Below, one piece after another: positions 25,601 through 33,670 of a DNA stretch of 64,000 nucleotides. Made by a program: the position numbers and the translations under genes. How positions within the stretch are numbered: the stretch's first letter is position 1; each line of letters starts with the position of its first letter. The stretch spans positions 9,114,001 to 9,178,000 of the forward strand of contig NZ_CP107880.1 in assembly GCF_036013745.1 (NCBI RefSeq), given 5' to 3'. The notes below the pieces were generated by a model. The model worked only from the letters and a program-made list of their open reading frames with translations, had not been told where the DNA came from and searched no databases. The DNA comes from Streptomyces sp. NBC_00483 (GTDB taxonomy: Bacteria > Actinomycetota > Actinomycetes > Streptomycetales > Streptomycetaceae).

Positions 25601-26253
25601 GTCTCGGTTGGGGCCAGCAGCGGAACGGTGACATGCTGCGCTTCAACATCCCCGGCTGGGGCGACTCGGGCCCTGACCACACCGGCTTCGGCGACCCGTA
25701 CAGCCCGGAAGCCGGCATGACGCAGTCCACCGAGGCCTTCGTGAACGGTGAGAGCGCGGGCCGACGCACGGGCAGCACCGCCCAGTTCAGTGTCAACGAC
25801 GGTTCCGAGCAGCCGTTCAAGCTGGTCACCGACACGGAACTCGACCCGGCCGTGTGGGGCATCCGCAGCACCTCGCACAGCGAGTGGACGTTCCGCTCGG
25901 GCACCACGCCGGACGACGCGTACACGTTCCTGCCGCTGATCAACCTCAACTACGACATCTACACGGACCTTGCCGGAAAGGTCCGTTCGGGCAAGCGCCT
26001 GCCCATCGGCCTGTCCGCCGAGTACGTCAAGGACGCGGCCGGCACGGGCACCATCGGCGGCGGCACCCTGAAGGTGTCGTACGACGACGGCAAGACGTGG
26101 AAGTCCGTTTCACTCACCGGCAGCGGCGCTTCCTGGAAGGGCACGCTGAACGTGCCGCGCGATGCCACCTCACTGTCGCTGCGGGCGACGGCGAAGGACG
26201 ACAAGGGTGGCTCGGTTTCGCAGGAGCTCGTCCGGGCGGCGGCCGTGAAGTAG
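22630..26253 (+). CDS. Secreted S8 subtilisin-like serine protease, 1,207 residues
   Basis: The signal peptide ends near AVGAHA (residue 29). A propeptide-like region with the strand HTVTLVTGDKVTVTD follows. The S8 catalytic domain spans about 210-470 with Asp226 (AVLDTGYD), His258 (RAGHGTHV), oxyanion Asn356 (IAAGNAYSP) and Ser419 (MSGTSMATPHV). The long C-terminal part (about 470-1207) is beta-rich and probably substrate- or surface-binding, with a PA-like insert around VLVHIDGTRTPAQIAQ. The ATG at 22630 is preferred over one at 22606 because AGGAGAAGAGG precedes it and it gives a clean signal peptide. Secreted to the medium or cell surface; nutritional or morphogenetic role unknown. Confidence 0.94.
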   Translation: MARGTARRGAALLSAGLAFALLPAVGAHAEPDHVRPQSTKAARAAHTVTLVTGDKVTVTDIGGGQRTVDVKRPQGATGLVRTQVTDGKIRVVPDEAAPYLASGKLDTRLFDVSGLIEQGLADTKADATPLIVTYGGKSARGTAATPKGADRTRKLGSIGGAALDADKGRTFWNDLTSKGSYTDGIGKVWLDGLVEGDMEESNAQIGTPKAWEAGLTGKGVKVAVLDTGYDTTHPDLASRVSESKSFIEGQEVADRAGHGTHVTSTVGGSGAASDGKEKGVAPDATLAVGKVLSDEGYGTESEIIAGMEWAAKDIKAKVVSMSLGSDTGSDGTDPMAQAVNSLTTDTGTLFVIAAGNAYSPGTIGAVDADDERASFSSQGPRLGDDALKPDLSAPGVDILAARSSLVDGSGSYTTMSGTSMATPHVAGVAALLAQAHPDWTAAQLKNALMSSSKQLSDSAYAIGSGRVSVPDAIAAKVTATGSADLGSYRWPYDSNKPVTKTLTYSNSSDRAVELELAVQGDPDGVATLADSKLTVPAHGAASTTVTGDGSKAAVGTNSGRIVASSGGVAVAHTAFGLVKEEERYTLTVHVKDRDGKPAAADIMYQRLAKDTLPQPATVDESGTVKLRLQPGTYYLDSFLDVRGAHGKDSLGAAYLSDPEVKVDGDREITLDGTKLREVDTRVPKDTDPHQTLVQYDRKAGGTDVFGMVLLPIKYDTLYALPTRPVSDGSYAYRTTWREAQPRVTVDGVDEVWEQPGSTLVEGDSRLTLVNAGAGAPADYTGKNVTGKGVLVHIDGTRTPAQIAQAAQDAGAKALFLTDDNPGRLNTLFYNDDNTDRPLQIASVTNADFARLLTKQKHGERIRMTGVANSTYSYDLSKGYKGAIPDRSLLFAPGSKDLATVDTTFYGAKKTAGSEFRHSVDPSFAVAGGFQERYDFPGHRTDYVSVEPGQKWHESVNLGPLEERSGLVSYRPGRHTELNWFKPVWHPYGGSGLGWGQQRNGDMLRFNIPGWGDSGPDHTGFGDPYSPEAGMTQSTEAFVNGESAGRRTGSTAQFSVNDGSEQPFKLVTDTELDPAVWGIRSTSHSEWTFRSGTTPDDAYTFLPLINLNYDIYTDLAGKVRSGKRLPIGLSAEYVKDAAGTGTIGGGTLKVSYDDGKTWKSVSLTGSGASWKGTLNVPRDATSLSLRATAKDDKGGSVSQELVRAAAVK

Positions 26254-26278
26254 CCGTCCAGGACGATTGGAAGAAGGT

Positions 26279-26315
26279 CGGGGCCCGGCGCGGAGTAATG
26301 CCGCGCCGGGCCCCG
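26279..26315. terminator. Strong bidirectional terminator hairpin
   Basis: CGGGGCCCGGCGCGG (26279-26293) pairs perfectly with CCGCGCCGGGCCCCG (26301-26315) around the 7-base loop AGTAATG. It lies between the convergent subtilase and beta-propeller-like genes and can serve both. Confidence 0.9.
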
Positions 26316-26333
26316 CTCGATCCCGACGGCGCG

Positions 26334-27335
26334 TCAAAGTGCGCTGCCCCGGCGGCCGTTGGACCTCTTGCGCAGCCACACCATGCGGCCGCCCCCGAGC
26401 AGCAGGGCCACGCCGGCGGCGACACCGATCACGACGCCGGTGACCCGCATCCCGCTGAGGCCGTCGGCCTCATCGACGATCGCCGCGCCCGCCTTCGCCG
26501 GCCGTGCCACCACGCCACTGTTCCTGCCCTCGCTCCCGTACAGCAGTGTCCTGCCGTCCGTCGTGAACGTGATCGCCTCGCCCTGTTTCTGCTTCGGCAC
26601 GTCCAGGGCCCGCGGGTGCGACGGCTTCCCATTCTTCCAGGTGTACATGATGCCGTCGTCGCCGCGGACGGCCAGCCGGGTGCCGTCGGGGGAGAAGGCC
26701 GCGTCCGTCACCCACAGGTCGATGTCGGCGACCTTGCCGAGGGTGTTGTCGCCGTCGGGGCTCGGCTCTTCGGGCGCCTCGTACAGCGCGCCGCCGTCCT
26801 TGTCCTTCGTGATGACGTAGATGCGCCCGGTCCCCGGGTGCACGGCGAGTGACTCGGCGTTGTGCGCCCCGTCCTCGTACGCCACGTGGTACTCGGTGGC
26901 CGCCACCGTCCGGTCGGAGAGGTCCGACGGCTCCTTGAGGCGGTAGATCCAGACGTGGTCCTCGTCCTCGTCGTTGTCGCCGATGGCGCCGACGTAGAGG
27001 TGGCCGTCCGGTCCGACCGAGACGGCCTCGACGTCATGCGGCTTGCCGACGCCGGTGTACGTGATCCTGGCGACCGTCTCGCCGGTCCTGCCGTCGACCG
27101 CGTACAGGTACGTGCCGTCGTCGCCGTCGTTGTGCGTCCAGTAGATGCCCGGGTGTGCCCGGGAGGCCGCGAGGCCGCTCGACTCGGTGATCCGCGGGTC
27201 CTTGATGGTGAATCCGTCGTCACCCGGGACCGAGGCGGACGCCGCGCCCGCGCCCACACCTGCCCCTGCTCCCGCTCCTGCAAGGAGCAGGACGGAGACC
27301 GGCAGTGCCGTTGCGTAACCCAAGATCCTGCGCAT
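26334..27335 (-). CDS. Secreted, membrane-anchored beta-propeller-like protein
   Basis: A 333-residue protein with a signal peptide ending near GAASASV, a luminal domain of repeated beta blades (YLYAVDGRTGETVARI, HLYVGAIGDND, RIYVITKDKDGGALYEA, AAFSPDGTRLAVRGDDG) and a C-terminal membrane helix VTGVVIGVAAGVALLL followed by basic residues. The blades resemble TolB/WD-type propellers. Several Asp-rich loops may bind calcium. It faces outward, anchored at the C-terminus. Function unknown. It is divergent from the polyphosphate polymerase operon by 156 bp. Confidence 0.82.
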   Translation of the reverse strand: MRRILGYATALPVSVLLLAGAGAGAGVGAGAASASVPGDDGFTIKDPRITESSGLAASRAHPGIYWTHNDGDDGTYLYAVDGRTGETVARITYTGVGKPHDVEAVSVGPDGHLYVGAIGDNDEDEDHVWIYRLKEPSDLSDRTVAATEYHVAYEDGAHNAESLAVHPGTGRIYVITKDKDGGALYEAPEEPSPDGDNTLGKVADIDLWVTDAAFSPDGTRLAVRGDDGIMYTWKNGKPSHPRALDVPKQKQGEAITFTTDGRTLLYGSEGRNSGVVARPAKAGAAIVDEADGLSGMRVTGVVIGVAAGVALLLGGGRMVWLRKRSNGRRGSAL

Positions 27336-27491
27336 GGCGCCAGCCTGTCACGGCTTCCGGGCGGTCTCCCGTTCATGTTGCCGTAGCCCTGAAGACTCCT
27401 GAAATACACCCGAGATTCTCATGGGCCCCTCATGTGCCGTTGGTTGCGTGTGCCTGGCCGGTCGGTCCGCAACGTATGAGCAAGGAGACGC

Positions 27492-28388
27492 ATGGTGTTC
27501 CTGTCGAAGGCAGCCGGCGAGCAGGAGAGCGAGGAGCCACTGCATGTGGCCAGTCGGCTGCACGCGTTCAACCGGTTCGAGCTGAAGTACCTGGTCCCCG
27601 TCGACCAAGCGGCCGAGATCCGCGACGAGTTGGCCGAGCGGATGGACACCGATCCGCACAGCCCGGTCGGCGGGTACGGGGTCTGGAGCCTGTACTACGA
27701 CAGCCCCCAACTCCGGTTCTACTGGGAGAAGATCGAGGGCCTCAAGTTCCGGCGCAAGCTGCGCATCCGGCACTACGGGAACCTCGACGGTGTCACCGAC
27801 GACTCGATGGTCTGCGTGGAGATCAAGCAGCGCGTCAACCGGGTCACGCAGAAGCGGCGCATCATGCTCCCCTACGGCGTGGCACGGCAGTTGTGCGACG
27901 ACCGTGAGATGCCGGAGCACTCGCCGAAGGAGAGCGCCTTCATCCAGGAGGTCCTCGCCCTCGTCGTCGAGGCGAACCTGCGGCCCACCGCCATCACCGG
28001 CTACCAGCGCGAGGCGCTGGTCGGGCGGGAGGCGGACACCGGCCTCCGTGTCACCTTCGACCGGCGCATCCGCGGCCGGGACCGGGACTTCCACTTCGGC
28101 ACCCCCACGCCCGAGAACCGGTTCACGATCCCGCCGCACCTGTCGGTCATGGAGATCAAGGTGAACGAGCGCACACCGACCTGGATCACCGACCTGGCCG
28201 CGCGGCGCAACCTCAACCTCGTACGGATCTCCAAGTACGTGCAGTCCATCGAGGCGTTCGGGCTCGCCCCGCGGTCGGTCTTCCACGTCAACGAGGCGGA
28301 CTGCCCGCCTCCAACCCCCTCTGAAGAACTGCCGCTCGAGCAGCGGCCGGCGCAGCACGATGCGTCGTTGAAGGTAGGAGCACAGTGA
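27492..28388 (+). CDS. VTC-domain polyphosphate polymerase
   Basis: A 298-residue cytoplasmic protein with the triphosphate-tunnel fold of VTC4-type polyphosphate polymerases, which build polyP from ATP. The tunnel residues are present: RFELKY (28-33), SLYYDSP, KFRRKLRIRHYG, VEIKQRVNRVTQKRR, FDRRI, VMEIKV and the closing SKYVQSIEAFG. All basic and acidic positions I can check are intact, so it should be active. The start has AAGGAG upstream. Its stop overlaps the next start (GTGA). First gene of a VTC/DUF4956/CotH operon. Confidence 0.9.
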   Translation: MVFLSKAAGEQESEEPLHVASRLHAFNRFELKYLVPVDQAAEIRDELAERMDTDPHSPVGGYGVWSLYYDSPQLRFYWEKIEGLKFRRKLRIRHYGNLDGVTDDSMVCVEIKQRVNRVTQKRRIMLPYGVARQLCDDREMPEHSPKESAFIQEVLALVVEANLRPTAITGYQREALVGREADTGLRVTFDRRIRGRDRDFHFGTPTPENRFTIPPHLSVMEIKVNERTPTWITDLAARRNLNLVRISKYVQSIEAFGLAPRSVFHVNEADCPPPTPSEELPLEQRPAQHDASLKVGAQ

Positions 28389-29062
28389 ATTTCGATCTGC
28401 AGGAACTCAGCGGCACGTTCAGCGTGGCCGATGTCGTGGCGGCGATGGCGCTGTCGTTCATCCTGTCCACGGTGATCGGTTACACGTACCGGTACACGCA
28501 CCGGAACGTGTCCTACAGCCAGTCGTACGTGCAGACGCTGGTCATCGTCGGCATGATCGTCGCGCTCATCATGCTGGTCGTCGGCTCGAACCTGGCGCGG
28601 GCCTTCTCGCTGGTCGGCGCCCTGTCCGTGGTCCGCTTCCGCAACGCGGTCAAGGAGACCAGGGACGTCGGCTTCATCTTCCTGGCCATGGCCATCGGCA
28701 TGGCCTGCGGTGCCCGCTTCTACACGCTGGCCGCGGTCGGCGCCGTCGTGATCTGCGCCGTCATCCTCGTGATGCACAAGTTCAACTGGTTCGCCCTCAA
28801 CGTGCAGCGCCAGGTCGTCAAGGTCCAGGTCCCGGCAGGCGAGGACTACACCCCGCAGCTGCGTGACGTGCTCATCAAGTACACCAGCGAGTTCGAGCTG
28901 GTCAGCACCGAGACCATCCGCGGTGGCGCGCTGAACGAGATCTTCTACACCGTGCGTCTGAAGAAGGGCGCCGAGCCCAGCGACCTGGTCGGCGCGCTGC
29001 AGGAACGCACCTCCGGCCAGCGGGTCACCGTGCTGACCGGTTACGACACGACGGACCTGTGA
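28385..29062 (+). CDS. DUF4956 integral membrane protein
   Basis: A 225-residue protein. Four hydrophobic helices occupy about residues 15-135 (VVAAMALSFILSTVIGY, TLVIVGMIVALIMLVVGS, DVGFIFLAMAIGMACG, TLAAVGAVVICAVILVM), with the DUF4956 signature SLVGALSVVRFRNAVKETRD between helices 2 and 3. A cytoplasmic C-terminal ferredoxin-like domain follows. The GTG overlaps the polymerase stop and its own stop overlaps the CotH start. It could be the membrane path or anchor for the polymer made by its neighbour (hypothesis). Confidence 0.9.
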   Translation: MNFDLQELSGTFSVADVVAAMALSFILSTVIGYTYRYTHRNVSYSQSYVQTLVIVGMIVALIMLVVGSNLARAFSLVGALSVVRFRNAVKETRDVGFIFLAMAIGMACGARFYTLAAVGAVVICAVILVMHKFNWFALNVQRQVVKVQVPAGEDYTPQLRDVLIKYTSEFELVSTETIRGGALNEIFYTVRLKKGAEPSDLVGALQERTSGQRVTVLTGYDTTDL

Positions 29063-30612
29063 TGCCCTCCGCCAGGGCGGGGCGGCGGCTGCGGGACCGG
29101 CTGCCCGTGCGACTGCGCCACCACTGGAAGCCGGTCACGGCGCTGGGTGTCGGGCTCGCCGCGATGGTCTGTTTCCTGGGTGACGCGCGGATCTCCCCGT
29201 ACGTGACCTCGTCCTCGCGCGTCGAGGCGGACGCCATCACCGACAACGTCCAGGGGACGGTGGACCTGTACGACACCTCGGTGTCGCACTCGATCCAACT
29301 CGCTTACCAGCAGACCGACTTCGACAAGATGATGAAGGAGTTCAAGGACGACGGCACCAAGGACTACATCGAGGCCGACCTCACGATCGACGGTGTCTAC
29401 CTCAACGACGTCGGGATCCGTCTGAAGGGGAACTCCACCCTGTCGTCCCTGCGCGGCGCCAAGGGCATGCCCGGTGGCGGCCGGGACATGCCTCAGGGCG
29501 GGCAGGGAGCTCCGGCCGGTGGCCAAGGTCAGAAGGCCGGAGGCAAGGGCGGAATGGGCGGCATGATGCAGTTCAATCTGTCCGCCAAGAAGCCCGAGGA
29601 ACTGCCCTGGCTCGTCAAGGTCGACGAGTACGTCGAGGGCCGCGCCTACCAGGGCGAGCGGGAGATTTCGCTGCGCCCCGGCAGCGACGGCCAGGTCCCG
29701 GCCAACGAGGCACTGTCGCTGTCCCTGACCGACGAGAGCGGCCAGAAGGCCGAGCGGTACGCGTTCACCAAGCTGAAGGTGAACAACCGGCCCACCGCCG
29801 CCCGCCTCATGGTCGAGGCCCCCGACACCGACTACGCCGACGACGTGTCCGGCGGCAACGCCGTGCTCTACAAGGCCCGGGCGAGCGGCAGCTTCGAGTA
29901 CAAGGGCGACGACCCCAGCGACTACGAGACGTCCTTCAAGCAGCTCAACAAGAAGGGCAGCCAGGACCTCGAACCGGTCATGAAGCTGATCAAGTGGGCC
30001 GGCAAGGCCTCGGACAAGGAGTTCGCGCGCGACCTCGACACCTACGTCGACGTCGACTCGTTCGCCAAGTACGTCGCCTCGCAGAACCTGCTGCTGAACT
30101 TCGACGACATGGCGGGCCCGGGCAAGAACTACCTGCTCTCGTACGACCTGGACACCAAGAAGTTCTCCGTCCTGGGCTGGGACTACAACCTGACCTTCAG
30201 CGGCGACGCCACCACCGGTCCCGACGACTCGGTCGGCATGGGCGGCGGCATGCCCGAGGGGATGCCGGAAGGCGCGCCCGGCGGCGCAGCGCCAGGAAAG
30301 CAAGGTGGCGGGGGCTCGGACGCGGACGCCAAGGGTGGAATGGGTGGCATGGGCGGGCGCATGCAGCACGTCCTGAAGTCCAAGTTCCTCGACTCCGACG
30401 CGTTCGACGGTGTCTACCAGAAGGCGTATAGCGAGCTGTACCAGAAGTTCTACGGCTCGGGTACGGCGACGAAGACCCTCCAGGAGATCGCGGACCAGGC
30501 CCGCAAGGCGGGCGCCGACTCCAAGGAGTTCGACACCGCCGTCACCAAGCTCCAGAAGACCGTCACCGACCGGCGCGCGGCGCTGGCCAAGGACAAGAAG
30601 GTGACCGGCTGA
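29062..30612 (+). CDS. CotH-family protein kinase-like, membrane-anchored
   Basis: A 516-residue protein with one N-terminal membrane helix (VTALGVGLAAMVCFLG) and an extracytoplasmic CotH domain. Landmarks are IRLKGNSTLS, FTKLKVNNRPT, YVASQNLLLNFDDMAGPGKN and VLGWDYNLTFSG; the last two carry the Asp positions expected for catalysis. Two Gly/Met-rich low-complexity inserts (about 135-170 and 393-433) interrupt the fold. Either GTG 29059 or ATG 29062 could start it; both overlap the DUF4956 stop. CotH in Bacillus phosphorylates spore-coat proteins; the target here is unknown. A strong terminator follows. Confidence 0.9.
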   Translation: MPSARAGRRLRDRLPVRLRHHWKPVTALGVGLAAMVCFLGDARISPYVTSSSRVEADAITDNVQGTVDLYDTSVSHSIQLAYQQTDFDKMMKEFKDDGTKDYIEADLTIDGVYLNDVGIRLKGNSTLSSLRGAKGMPGGGRDMPQGGQGAPAGGQGQKAGGKGGMGGMMQFNLSAKKPEELPWLVKVDEYVEGRAYQGEREISLRPGSDGQVPANEALSLSLTDESGQKAERYAFTKLKVNNRPTAARLMVEAPDTDYADDVSGGNAVLYKARASGSFEYKGDDPSDYETSFKQLNKKGSQDLEPVMKLIKWAGKASDKEFARDLDTYVDVDSFAKYVASQNLLLNFDDMAGPGKNYLLSYDLDTKKFSVLGWDYNLTFSGDATTGPDDSVGMGGGMPEGMPEGAPGGAAPGKQGGGGSDADAKGGMGGMGGRMQHVLKSKFLDSDAFDGVYQKAYSELYQKFYGSGTATKTLQEIADQARKAGADSKEFDTAVTKLQKTVTDRRAALAKDKKVTG

Positions 30613-30642
30613 CCGGCCTACCGGCTGATCGGCTGAGAAGGT

Positions 30643-30695
30643 CTCCGGCACCCCGGGCCGTCGCTGCGCGGAGCAAGCGGCCCGGGATGCCGGAG
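30643..30695 (+). terminator. Terminator of the VTC/DUF4956/CotH operon
   Basis: An 18-bp stem (30643-30660 with 30678-30695) with a single mismatch encloses a 17-base loop. It begins 31 bp after the CotH stop. Confidence 0.85.
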
Positions 30696-30813
30696 ATATT
30701 CGGCCACGTCCCTATATGTGCCCATCACGCACAGGAACCCTGCCTAGCATCGCGCCGCACGACCAGGACCCGCCCCGGCGGCTCCACCTGTCCGTATCCC
30801 GAGGTGTCGGAGC

Positions 30814-31569
30814 ATGAACATCCAGCAGCAGCCACCCGCGCGCACATCCAACGCCGCACACACCGTCCTGGTCGTGGAGGACGACGCCAGCATCCGTACC
30901 CTGCTCACCTCCGCGCTCAGCGCGGCCGGCTACGCCGTGGCGAGCGCGGCCGGCGGGCAGGAGGCCATGTTCGAGGCGGGCAGCCGCCGGCCCGACCTGA
31001 TCGTCCTCGACGTGATGCTGCCCGACACCGACGGCTTCGAGGTCACCCGAGCCCTGCGCGCCCAGGGCGTCTACACACCCGTGCTGTTCCTCACCGCACG
31101 GACCGGGGTCGAGGACCGCATCATCGGCCTGAGCTCGGGCGGCGACGACTATGTCACCAAGCCGTTCCACGTCCAGGAGGTGCTGCTGCGCATCCGCGCC
31201 ATCCTGCGCCGCACGGGGATCTCCGCCTCCGCCACCGGTGCCCGGCCACCTTTGCGGTACACCGACCTCACCTTGGACGAGGACACCCACGAAGTGCGTC
31301 GCGCGGGCCGCCTGCTGAAACTGTCACCCACCGAATTCCGGCTCCTGGCCTGCCTGTTGTCCCATCCCGAACGCGTCATGGAGAAGGCCGAGATCCTCCA
31401 GCAGGTGTGGCGCTACGACTTCTCCGGTGACACCCGGATCGTCGACACCTACGTCAAGAACCTGCGCCGCAAGATCGACCAGGACGGTCCCGCGCTGATA
31501 CACACCGTGCGCGGCGTCGGCTACTGCCTGCGGCTGCCGCGTGGCGAGTCCGACGCGGTGACACGGTGA
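30814..31569 (+). CDS. OmpR-family response regulator
   Basis: A 251-residue regulator. The receiver domain (about 20-135) has VVEDDAS, the phospho-Asp in IVLDVMLPD, and the Lys in VTKPFHVQEV. The winged helix ends in LIHTVRGVGYCL. The N-terminal 17 residues form an extra polar leader. It is coupled to the following sensor kinase by a GTGA overlap. The 118-bp gap after the CotH terminator should hold its promoter; no repeat stands out there. Confidence 0.94.
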   Translation: MNIQQQPPARTSNAAHTVLVVEDDASIRTLLTSALSAAGYAVASAAGGQEAMFEAGSRRPDLIVLDVMLPDTDGFEVTRALRAQGVYTPVLFLTARTGVEDRIIGLSSGGDDYVTKPFHVQEVLLRIRAILRRTGISASATGARPPLRYTDLTLDEDTHEVRRAGRLLKLSPTEFRLLACLLSHPERVMEKAEILQQVWRYDFSGDTRIVDTYVKNLRRKIDQDGPALIHTVRGVGYCLRLPRGESDAVTR

Positions 31570-33242
31570 CGCGCCCGCGCCTACGACGCCTGCGTAAACG
31601 GCTGCGGCTACGGCTCCGGTTGCCGCGTTCCCTGCGCAGCCGTCTCGTGCTGATTGCGGGCCTGCTGGCCACCAGCGCCGTCCTGCTGTGCCAGCTGGCC
31701 GCCCTGACCGTGCTGCGCGGCTGGCTCACCGACCAGGTGGACAACCAGCTCTTCCACTTCCGTCCCCCGGGCCGGGTCTACGAAGACATCAAGACCGACG
31801 GCACACTGCGAGGACCGCCGAGGTCCGACAACACGCTGCCCTCCGACTACCGCGTCCACTTCTACGACGAGAACGGCCGGCTGCTCGGCGACTCCCTGGG
31901 CAGCAGCGACGCACCGGGCCCACAACTCCCGCAGCGCGCCGCCGACTTGCACCTGACCGCCCGGCAGCCGAGCACGGTCCCGGCCGAGGACGGCGCGGGG
32001 TCCGACTGGCGAGCGATCTCCTACTCCGGGCCCGACCACATGCGCGCCGTCGTCACCCTGCCCCTGGACACCGTGGACGGCGCCACCACCAAACTCCTGT
32101 GGGTCAGCCTCGGCCTCGGTGTCGCCGTCGCGGTCGGGGTGGTCGTCCTCGGCAACGGCGCCGTCCGCCTGGGACTTCGCCCGCTCACCCGCGTCGAGCA
32201 CACCGCCCAGCACATCACCGAGGGCGCCCTCGAACTCAACGTCCCCGGAACGGACCCGGACACCGAGGTCGGCCGCCTCGGCCTGGCCCTCAACACCATG
32301 CTCGACCGACTGCGCACGGCGCTGCACCGCACAGAGGCCTCGGAACAGCAGCTACGCCGCTTCCTCGCGGACGCGGGGCACGAACTGCGCACCCCGCTCA
32401 CGGCCGTCCAGGGATTCGCCGAACTCCTCCTCGACGCACCCGACATGGCGGACCGGCGCCGTCACGAGGCACACACCCTGATCGCCCACAACGCCGACCG
32501 GATGAGCCGCCTCGTCGACGACCTGTTCCTCCTCGCCAAGCTCGGTGAGGGCGGCGACACCCACCCGCCCACCACGCACCGCGAACCCGTCGACCTCCTC
32601 TCCCTGGCGGCCGACGCCATCGCCACCACCGCGATACGCCACCCCCGCCGAGCCATCACCCTGGAACCCCTCGGCGGCCGCACAGGCGACTGCGGTGTCG
32701 GCTCCACCCCTGACCCCAACCCCGACCCCGACGGCCCCGATCCTGAACACGACCTCGACATCGTCGAGGCCCCCGGCGACCCCCACCAACTCGCCCAGGT
32801 CCTGGGCAACCTGCTCTCCAACGCCTGCGCGCACACCCCCGCCGACACCCGCATCCGCGTCCGCGTGGGCGCCGCTCGCACCCCGGCCGAGCAGGGGCCG
32901 GGCAGCGGGGTGACACTGCCACCCGGCACACCCGTGTCTGTCGTCGAGGTCGCGGACAGCGGCCCGGGCATCGAACCCGCAGAGGCGCCCCACGTCTTCG
33001 ACCGCTTCTACCGGGCCACCCCGCCCACATCGTGCGACGAACCGGCGGATCCGGACCCCGAGGCCGCACCCGAACCGGGCTCCGGCCTCGGCCTGGCCAT
33101 CGCCTCCGCCATCGCGGCCGCACACGGCGGACGCCTCGAACTGGACAACCACCCGGGCGCGGGCTGCACCTTCCGGCTGCTCCTGCCGAACTCGGCCACC
33201 GCACCCAACTCGGCCACCACGCCGAAGGTCGACCAAGGTTGA
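31566..33242 (+). CDS. Sensor histidine kinase with Pro/Asp-rich insertions
   Basis: A 558-residue kinase. A very basic start (RPRLRRLRKRLRLRLRLP) leads into helix 1 (LVLIAGLLATSAVLLCQLAAL), an extracytoplasmic domain (about 58-175), helix 2 (LLWVSLGLGVAVAVGVVVL), HAMP, the phosphoacceptor box DAGHELRTPLTAV (Gly replaces the usual Ser), N box NLLSNACAHTP, G1 DSGPGI and G2 GSGLGLAIA. Two unusual inserts interrupt the ATPase domain: a Pro/Asp run at about 380-394 and another before the G2 box (about 488-503). The pair resembles Streptomyces TcrA/PrrB-like systems; the signal is unknown. Confidence 0.93.
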   Translation: MTRPRLRRLRKRLRLRLRLPRSLRSRLVLIAGLLATSAVLLCQLAALTVLRGWLTDQVDNQLFHFRPPGRVYEDIKTDGTLRGPPRSDNTLPSDYRVHFYDENGRLLGDSLGSSDAPGPQLPQRAADLHLTARQPSTVPAEDGAGSDWRAISYSGPDHMRAVVTLPLDTVDGATTKLLWVSLGLGVAVAVGVVVLGNGAVRLGLRPLTRVEHTAQHITEGALELNVPGTDPDTEVGRLGLALNTMLDRLRTALHRTEASEQQLRRFLADAGHELRTPLTAVQGFAELLLDAPDMADRRRHEAHTLIAHNADRMSRLVDDLFLLAKLGEGGDTHPPTTHREPVDLLSLAADAIATTAIRHPRRAITLEPLGGRTGDCGVGSTPDPNPDPDGPDPEHDLDIVEAPGDPHQLAQVLGNLLSNACAHTPADTRIRVRVGAARTPAEQGPGSGVTLPPGTPVSVVEVADSGPGIEPAEAPHVFDRFYRATPPTSCDEPADPDPEAAPEPGSGLGLAIASAIAAAHGGRLELDNHPGAGCTFRLLLPNSATAPNSATTPKVDQG

Positions 33243-33358
33243 CCACCACGCCGAAGAACGACACGTTCCTGCACCGTGAGAATCCGCCATTGCCAAGATC
33301 CGTTCACCGGGCAAGCATTCCCCGCGCGCCCGCCCGTTGACCTGAGGACCAGGCCTTC

Positions 33359-33387
33359 CGGACGGGGCCCTGCCCATGGCCCGTCCG
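33359..33387 (+). promoter_or_regulatory. Leader hairpin before the DUF3311/symporter operon
   Basis: CGGACGGG (33359-33366) can pair with CCCGTCCG (33380-33387). It lies 20 bp upstream of the DUF3311 start, immediately before the GGAGGGA ribosome site, so it could affect translation; it may equally be chance. Confidence 0.35.
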
Positions 33388-33406
33388 CCCGGAGGGAGCA
33401 CGTTTC

Positions 33407-33670
33407 GTGTCACGCCGCTGGATCCTCTATCTGCTCAGCGCCGTCCCGGTCGCCGGGTCGTTGATCGTCGTCAATACCGAGCGGCCCTACGTCCTGGGCC
33501 TGCCGATGGTGGTGTTCTGGGCCGCCCTGTGGGTGGTGCTCACCACCGTCGTCATGACGGTCGTCTACTTCCTCGACCCCGCGAACCGCGAACCCGACGA
33601 ACCAGGTGAACCGTCCGACGAGCGCGGCGAGTTCGCCGATGAGGCAGCCTCCGAAGGAGTCGCCCGATGA
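33407..33670 (+). CDS. DUF3311 small membrane protein
   Basis: An 87-residue protein with two membrane helices (WILYLLSAVPVAGSLIVV and VVFWAALWVVLTTVVMTVVYFL) and an acidic cytoplasmic tail. Small DUF3311 proteins almost always sit directly before a sodium:solute symporter, as here (4-bp overlap), and probably help its assembly or activity, like YhdT-type partners. The GTG start has GGAGGGA upstream. Confidence 0.9.
   Translation: MSRRWILYLLSAVPVAGSLIVVNTERPYVLGLPMVVFWAALWVVLTTVVMTVVYFLDPANREPDEPGEPSDERGEFADEAASEGVAR

Noticed and set aside
24220..25878. Minus-strand open frame of about 550 codons inside the subtilase gene
   Set aside because: It is rich in Arg, Val, Gly and His in the pattern of a shadow frame and opposes a clear protease.
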